From Erysipelotrichaceae bacterium OPF54 (lineage in GTDB: Bacteria > Bacillota_I > Bacilli_A > Erysipelotrichales > Erysipelotrichaceae), in the NCBI GenBank assembly GCA_022834735.1, contig BQKD01000001.1:2705659-2769658 (forward strand): a stretch of 64,000 nucleotides of DNA, read 5' to 3'. The notes under the pieces are model-generated. The model was not told the origin of the DNA. It ran no database searches and saw only the letters and a list, made by a program, of their open reading frames with translations. Both the position numbers and the translations under genes were made by a program. Positions 60,772 through 64,000 of this stretch are shown one piece after another. Every line of letters starts with the position of its first letter. Positions within the stretch are counted from its first letter, which is position 1.

Positions 60772-62354
60772 CAGAATCCCATTTTCTCCATAACGTGAAT
60801 GTCTTCCGGAAAGAACGTGATCCCGACTTCTTTTCCTTCCTCGACATAGTCGGTCGTATGGATCTTGAATTCGCGACCGGTCGTCCAGAAGGTCACTTTG
60901 TAAATGCCTTCCCGGATATGTTCCGGATCAAAATTGTAATCGACAGACAGATCGACCGTTTCATTTTCGTCGTCGAGCTTCCAGCCCTGGACGTTGGCCC
61001 ACGTTTTCAGATCGGTATCGAGTGCCATCGATTCCTTGATCTCGTCGACTGTCTTAAAGAAGTTGAATGCGGACACGGCTTCGTTGGCCTTCCTGTTTTC
61101 GACGACTTTCTGGTCGACGACCCATATACGGCGGGTAATGGCCAGATTGTTGACAGTGTAGAAGGTCACATCATACTGGCCGATCTCGTCCTTGAGATCG
61201 GTTTCCACATGCTGGATCGGAAAATACTCGTCCGTTTCCCTGGACCATGCCTGCGCGTCAGCCCGGGCGATCAGGTCGGACTCGTCCCAGTCTTTCATAT
61301 CCTCGATATCGAGGTAGAAGTCATTGGCCGAAATACGGACGTCGCCTTCCTCCTTGACGTTGGCGCTGTCCTTGTTCACGTGCATGTTCACAGTAACGTG
61401 TGTTCCCGGCACCGTTTCGACCATGACTTCGTAATGCACGCCTTTGAACAGGACACTTTCCACGGTCCCTGACATTTTTCCCTGTCCTTCCGGAACAATG
61501 TCGATGTCTTCCGGACGGATAATGACGTCGACCGGTTCATTTTCCTTGAATCCGACGTCCACGCACTCGAAATTGTGATCGTCGAAGCGGACGAAACGGT
61601 CCTTGATCATACGGCCCGGAATGATATTGGATTCGCCTACGAACTGTGCCACATATTTATTGACTGGTTCGTTGTAAATGTCCTGAGGAGAGCCCACCTG
61701 CTGGATCTCTCCCTCTTTCATGACAACGATCTTGTCGGACATTGTCAGCGCTTCTTCCTGGTCGTGGGTGACGAAGATAAAAGTAATGCCGACTTCCTGC
61801 TGTATGCGTTTGAGCTCGTACTGCATTTCCTTGCGCAGCTTGAGGTCGAGCGCGCCCAGAGGCTCGTCGAGCAGGAGGACGTCCGGCTCGTTGACGAGAG
61901 CCCTGGCAATGGCGACACGCTGCTGCTGTCCGCCTGACATCAGGGTTACGTCTTTGTTTTCATAGCCTTCCAGACCGATGAGCTTGAGCATTTTCATGAC
62001 TTTCTGCTCGATGACGTCCTTGCTCATTTTCTTGATCTTGAGCCCGAACGCGATGTTGTCGAACACGTTCATGTTCGGAAAGAGGGCGTACTTTTGAAAG
62101 ACAGTGTTCAGCTCCCTTTTGTACGGAGGCAGCTTGGAAATGTCCTTGCCGTCGAAGATTACTTCGCCTTTATCCTGTTCGAGGAATCCGCCGAGGATGC
62201 GCAGAAGCGTTGTTTTTCCACATCCGGACGGTCCGAGCAGGGTCACAAATTCATTTTCGTAAATATCGAGATTGATCCCTTTCAATATGATCTGGTCGTC
62301 AAATTTCTTGACGATATTTTTAAACTGAATGATTTTTTTCTTTTCCTGATCCAT
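60771..62354 (-). CDS. potA: Polyamine ABC transporter ATPase PotA with inserted Ig-like repeats
   Basis: A 527-residue ATPase; usual PotA proteins are about 350-385 residues. Residues 1-240 are a complete ABC domain: Walker A GPSGCGKT (41-48), signature LMSGGQQQR (138-146), Walker B LLLDEP (160-165), switch histidine H197. The TOBE_2 domain begins normally ([32 protein letters not shown]) but is interrupted after about residue 320. It resumes at about 497 ([21 protein letters not shown]). The 165-175-residue insert holds two related modules, about 341-415 ([10 protein letters not shown] to YDVTFYTVN) and 424-497 (to YKVTFWTTG), that look like Ig-like repeats of surface proteins. Confidence 0.9.
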   Translation of the reverse strand: MDQEKKKIIQFKNIVKKFDDQIILKGINLDIYENEFVTLLGPSGCGKTTLLRILGGFLEQDKGEVIFDGKDISKLPPYKRELNTVFQKYALFPNMNVFDNIAFGLKIKKMSKDVIEQKVMKMLKLIGLEGYENKDVTLMSGGQQQRVAIARALVNEPDVLLLDEPLGALDLKLRKEMQYELKRIQQEVGITFIFVTHDQEEALTMSDKIVVMKEGEIQQVGSPQDIYNEPVNKYVAQFVGESNIIPGRMIKDRFVRFDDHNFECVDVGFKENEPVDVIIRPEDIDIVPEGQGKMSGTVESVLFKGVHYEVMVETVPGTHVTVNMHVNKDSANVKEEGDVRISANDFYLDIEDMKDWDESDLIARADAQAWSRETDEYFPIQHVETDLKDEIGQYDVTFYTVNNLAITRRIWVVDQKVVENRKANEAVSAFNFFKTVDEIKESMALDTDLKTWANVQGWKLDDENETVDLSVDYNFDPEHIREGIYKVTFWTTGREFKIHTTDYVEEGKEVGITFFPEDIHVMEKMGF

Positions 62355-62369
62355 GCGGTTGTTTCCTTT

Positions 62370-62903
62370 CTAGAACATGGGCGGGGTAGTGACCCACAGA
62401 ACCTGTGCTTCCTTCTCGCCGGGATTGTATAAATAGTGGTTCCGGCTGCCGTCCAGGTAAAACGTTTCTTTTGCTTTGACGCGGCAATGCCTGTTCTCGA
62501 TCACAAGCTCGATGGTTCCTTTCAGGACATAGCCGAATTCCTGCCCGTTATACGAAGTCATGGTCTGACTTTTTCCTTTCGGCTTGATCGTGAGCAGGAT
62601 CGGTTCCATATCGTTTTTCTGGGCGTTGGGAACGATCCAGGCAATCGTGTGATCATCCCGTTCGTCGACAAAAAAGTCGTCTTTGGTAAATACGACTTTT
62701 TCATCCGGCTCTTCCTGAAAGAACTGGGACAGATTTGTTCCGAGCGCTTCAAGAATATCTTCGAGCGTAGAAATGCTCGGGCTGGTCAGATTGCGTTCGA
62801 CCTGCGATAAAAATCCTTTTGTCAGCTCGCTTCGCGAAGCGAGCTCTTCGAGGGTAAGGTCGTTGACCAGCCGCAGCTGTTTGATTTTTGTGCCAATATC
62901 CAT
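62370..62903 (-). CDS. XRE-cupin regulator of polyamine transport
   Basis: A 177-residue two-domain regulator. Residues 1-65: helix-turn-helix (IKQLRLVNDLTLEELASRSE, LTKGFLSQVERNLTSPSIST). Residues 100-175: a cupin (TSYNGQEFGYVLKGTIELVI, FYLDGSRNHYLYNPGEKEAQ), which probably senses a small ligand such as a polyamine. This PuuR-like architecture is the usual first gene of Firmicutes potABCD operons. It lies 15 bases upstream of potA. GGAGAGATGAGG lies upstream of the ATG. Confidence 0.9.
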   Translation of the reverse strand: MDIGTKIKQLRLVNDLTLEELASRSELTKGFLSQVERNLTSPSISTLEDILEALGTNLSQFFQEEPDEKVVFTKDDFFVDERDDHTIAWIVPNAQKNDMEPILLTIKPKGKSQTMTSYNGQEFGYVLKGTIELVIENRHCRVKAKETFYLDGSRNHYLYNPGEKEAQVLWVTTPPMF

Positions 62904-62938
62904 TACCGGTTCCTCATCTCTCCTTTTGTTTATTATTT

Positions 62939-62999
62939 GTAAACTTCTGATTCAATTTAGCAAACACAATTATTATAAACGAAAAGTTTACCAATACAA
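62939..62999 (-). promoter_or_regulatory. pot operon promoter with inverted operator sites
   Basis: TATAAT on the minus strand (62972-62977) with TTGTAT 16 bases upstream. GTAAACTT (62939-62946) is repeated inverted as AAGTTTAC (62984-62991), one copy in the spacer and one downstream of the start; probable autoregulatory sites. Confidence 0.55.
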
Positions 63000-63055
63000 T
63001 ACTCAAACGCAAAAAAAAATCGCCGCAGACGTGCTGCAGCTCTCGTATCAAAAGG

Positions 63056-63105
63056 AAAAAGCAGGAAAGCGATTGTGATCTTGAACTTTCGCTTCCTGCC
63101 TTTCT
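63056..63105 (-). terminator. Terminator of the PTS gene
   Basis: On the minus strand GCAGGAAGCG pairs with CGCtTTCCTGC across a 20-base loop, followed by TTTTTCCTTTTG. Confidence 0.75.
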
Positions 63106-63111
63106 CTATTT

Positions 63112-64000
63112 CTATTCTTTTTCTGCATTCATTTCTTCTTCTACGTTTTTTTGATCAAATATTTTGAAAAACGGGAAGTAGACTAGCATGGACATCATGA
63201 TGATGCCGATTTCCATGAGAATCCCCTGCCATCCGCAATTGATGAATCCGCGGAACATAGCCGGGACATAGGAGAGGTTCATGATTCCCTGCGGCGCCGG
63301 AACGATTCCAAGCACGCAGATACATACATAAGCAATAAGAACGCCCAGCAGAGGAGCCAGGATAAACGGTACCAGGAAAAGCGGATTGAGCATCAGCGGC
63401 ATCGAATACACCATCGGTTCATTGATATTAAAGATTCCGCACGGAAGAAACAGTTTTCCATACTCTTTGGAAATCTTCGATTTTGACATGAAGCACAGAA
63501 GCAGGCTCAGGCCAAGCGTACATCCGCAGCCTCCAATCGTTGTGAAATCAAAGAAAGTGACATTGATCGGATTGAGAACTTCTCCTCCTGCAGCCACGGC
63601 TGCCGCATTTTCTGCATACATAGATATCCATAGCGGAAAAATAACGCTGAGCACGGTCATCGATCCGTGGATCCCGAAGAACCATAAGATCTGACATACC
63701 ACGACAAGCACGATCATCGAACCGATATTTCCAGCCAGCGACTGCAGCGGAGCCTGCAGCAAGGTGTACATGCAGTTAAAGATATTTTCAAACGGCGTAA
63801 AAGTAAATAAAACGTTAATGAGCAGGAATACAACCGCAATGATCAGAGCCGGGATAATTCCGATAAATGAATTCATGACATTGCCTGGAACTCCGTCCGG
63901 CAGCTTGATAGTAATATTTTTATCCAGGACCGTACAGTAAATCCTGGCTGTCAATATTCCCGTAAGAATTCCGACAAACATGCCCATGGAGCCAAGATAA
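63112..64000 (-). CDS. PTS EIIC component, lactose/cellobiose family (N-terminus beyond window)
   Basis: A sugar-transporting membrane permease of the phosphotransferase system. The last 295 or so residues are in the window; the frame stays open to base 64000. Family segments: FFGIHGSMTVLSVIFPLWIS, the substrate-binding NEPMVYSMPLMLNPLFLVPF and several hydrophobic stretches. Cellobiose or another beta-glucoside is likely; the GH4 enzyme at 45203 would hydrolyse such products. A charged tail (VEEEMNAEKE) ends the protein. Confidence 0.92.
   Translation of the reverse strand, partial: YLGSMGMFVGILTGILTARIYCTVLDKNITIKLPDGVPGNVMNSFIGIIPALIIAVVFLLINVLFTFTPFENIFNCMYTLLQAPLQSLAGNIGSMIVLVVVCQILWFFGIHGSMTVLSVIFPLWISMYAENAAAVAAGGEVLNPINVTFFDFTTIGGCGCTLGLSLLLCFMSKSKISKEYGKLFLPCGIFNINEPMVYSMPLMLNPLFLVPFILAPLLGVLIAYVCICVLGIVPAPQGIMNLSYVPAMFRGFINCGWQGILMEIGIIMMSMLVYFPFFKIFDQKNVEEEMNAEKE

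Overview
The window comes from a Firmicutes chromosome. Evidence is Shine-Dalgarno spacing, gene order (trmD-rimM-khpA-rpsP-ffh), a 16S-23S-5S rRNA operon and a C5-type haem/sirohaem cluster. The 16S sequence, the small-protein repertoire and the fused potC-potD gene suggest the Erysipelotrichaceae, but that is an impression rather than a computed classification. Core genes look moderately GC-rich. Two stretches are clearly AT-rich and look foreign: about 3.04-9.76 kb and about 55.4-57.0 kb.

Layout. (1) 1-2940: translation and SRP genes on the minus strand (trmD partial, rimM, khpA, rpsP, ffh). (2) 3037-9760: a 6.7-kb integrated element bounded by a 20-bp direct repeat with one mismatch. It carries a tyrosine integrase, a divergently transcribed XRE repressor, small HTH proteins, a replisome-organiser-like initiator, a DnaB-type helicase, a protein made of two tandem repeats and a small-terminase-like protein. 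It has no capsid, tail or conjugation genes, so a phage satellite (PICI-like) is the best reading. (3) 9753-15929: an NlpC/P60-like protein, a compact minus-strand operon (SipW-type signal peptidase, TPR protein, orphan ABC permease, GT2 glycosyltransferase, GNAT) and a ROK sugar kinase. (4) 16021-21240: 5S, 23S and 16S rRNA on the minus strand with two consensus promoters. (5) 21259-28055: hemA-hemC-cobA/hemD-hemB-hemL and a sirohaem-synthase-like gene, one operon leading from glutamyl-tRNA to sirohaem. (6) 28181-38724: assorted membrane and secreted proteins, the anaerobic ribonucleotide reductase system (nrdD, DUF1653, nrdG) behind two dyad operators, an XRE membrane regulator, and an ECF sigma/anti-sigma pair. 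(7) 38843-41733: the csoR-copA copper operon; copA carries a C-terminal CopZ domain with its own internal ribosome-binding site. (8) 41845-48852: membrane proteins, gpmA, a GH4 glycosidase, an FMN-dependent dehydrogenase and a ferredoxin-type aldo/keto reductase. (9) 48891-55042: surface polysaccharide O-acetylation genes (SGNH, DUF4358, MBOAT, DHHW), an SH3 protein and a membrane acyltransferase. (10) 55098-57328: a 300-bp direct repeat flanking an islet with an IS1380-type remnant and a two-gene AT-rich unit of unknown function. (11) 57378-64000: HAD phosphatase, a polyamine ABC transporter (potA, potB, potCD fusion) with its XRE-cupin regulator, and a PTS EIIC gene that runs off the end.

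Most noteworthy: the minimal satellite-like element and its paired stem-loops with a shared loop sequence; the PotA ATPase with two surface-protein-type Ig-like repeats inserted in its TOBE domain; the CopA-CopZ fusion with internal initiation site; and the 300-bp duplication, which splits one ancestral gene so that one copy keeps the promoter side and the other keeps the terminator. All homology calls are from reading the sequence; no database search was run.
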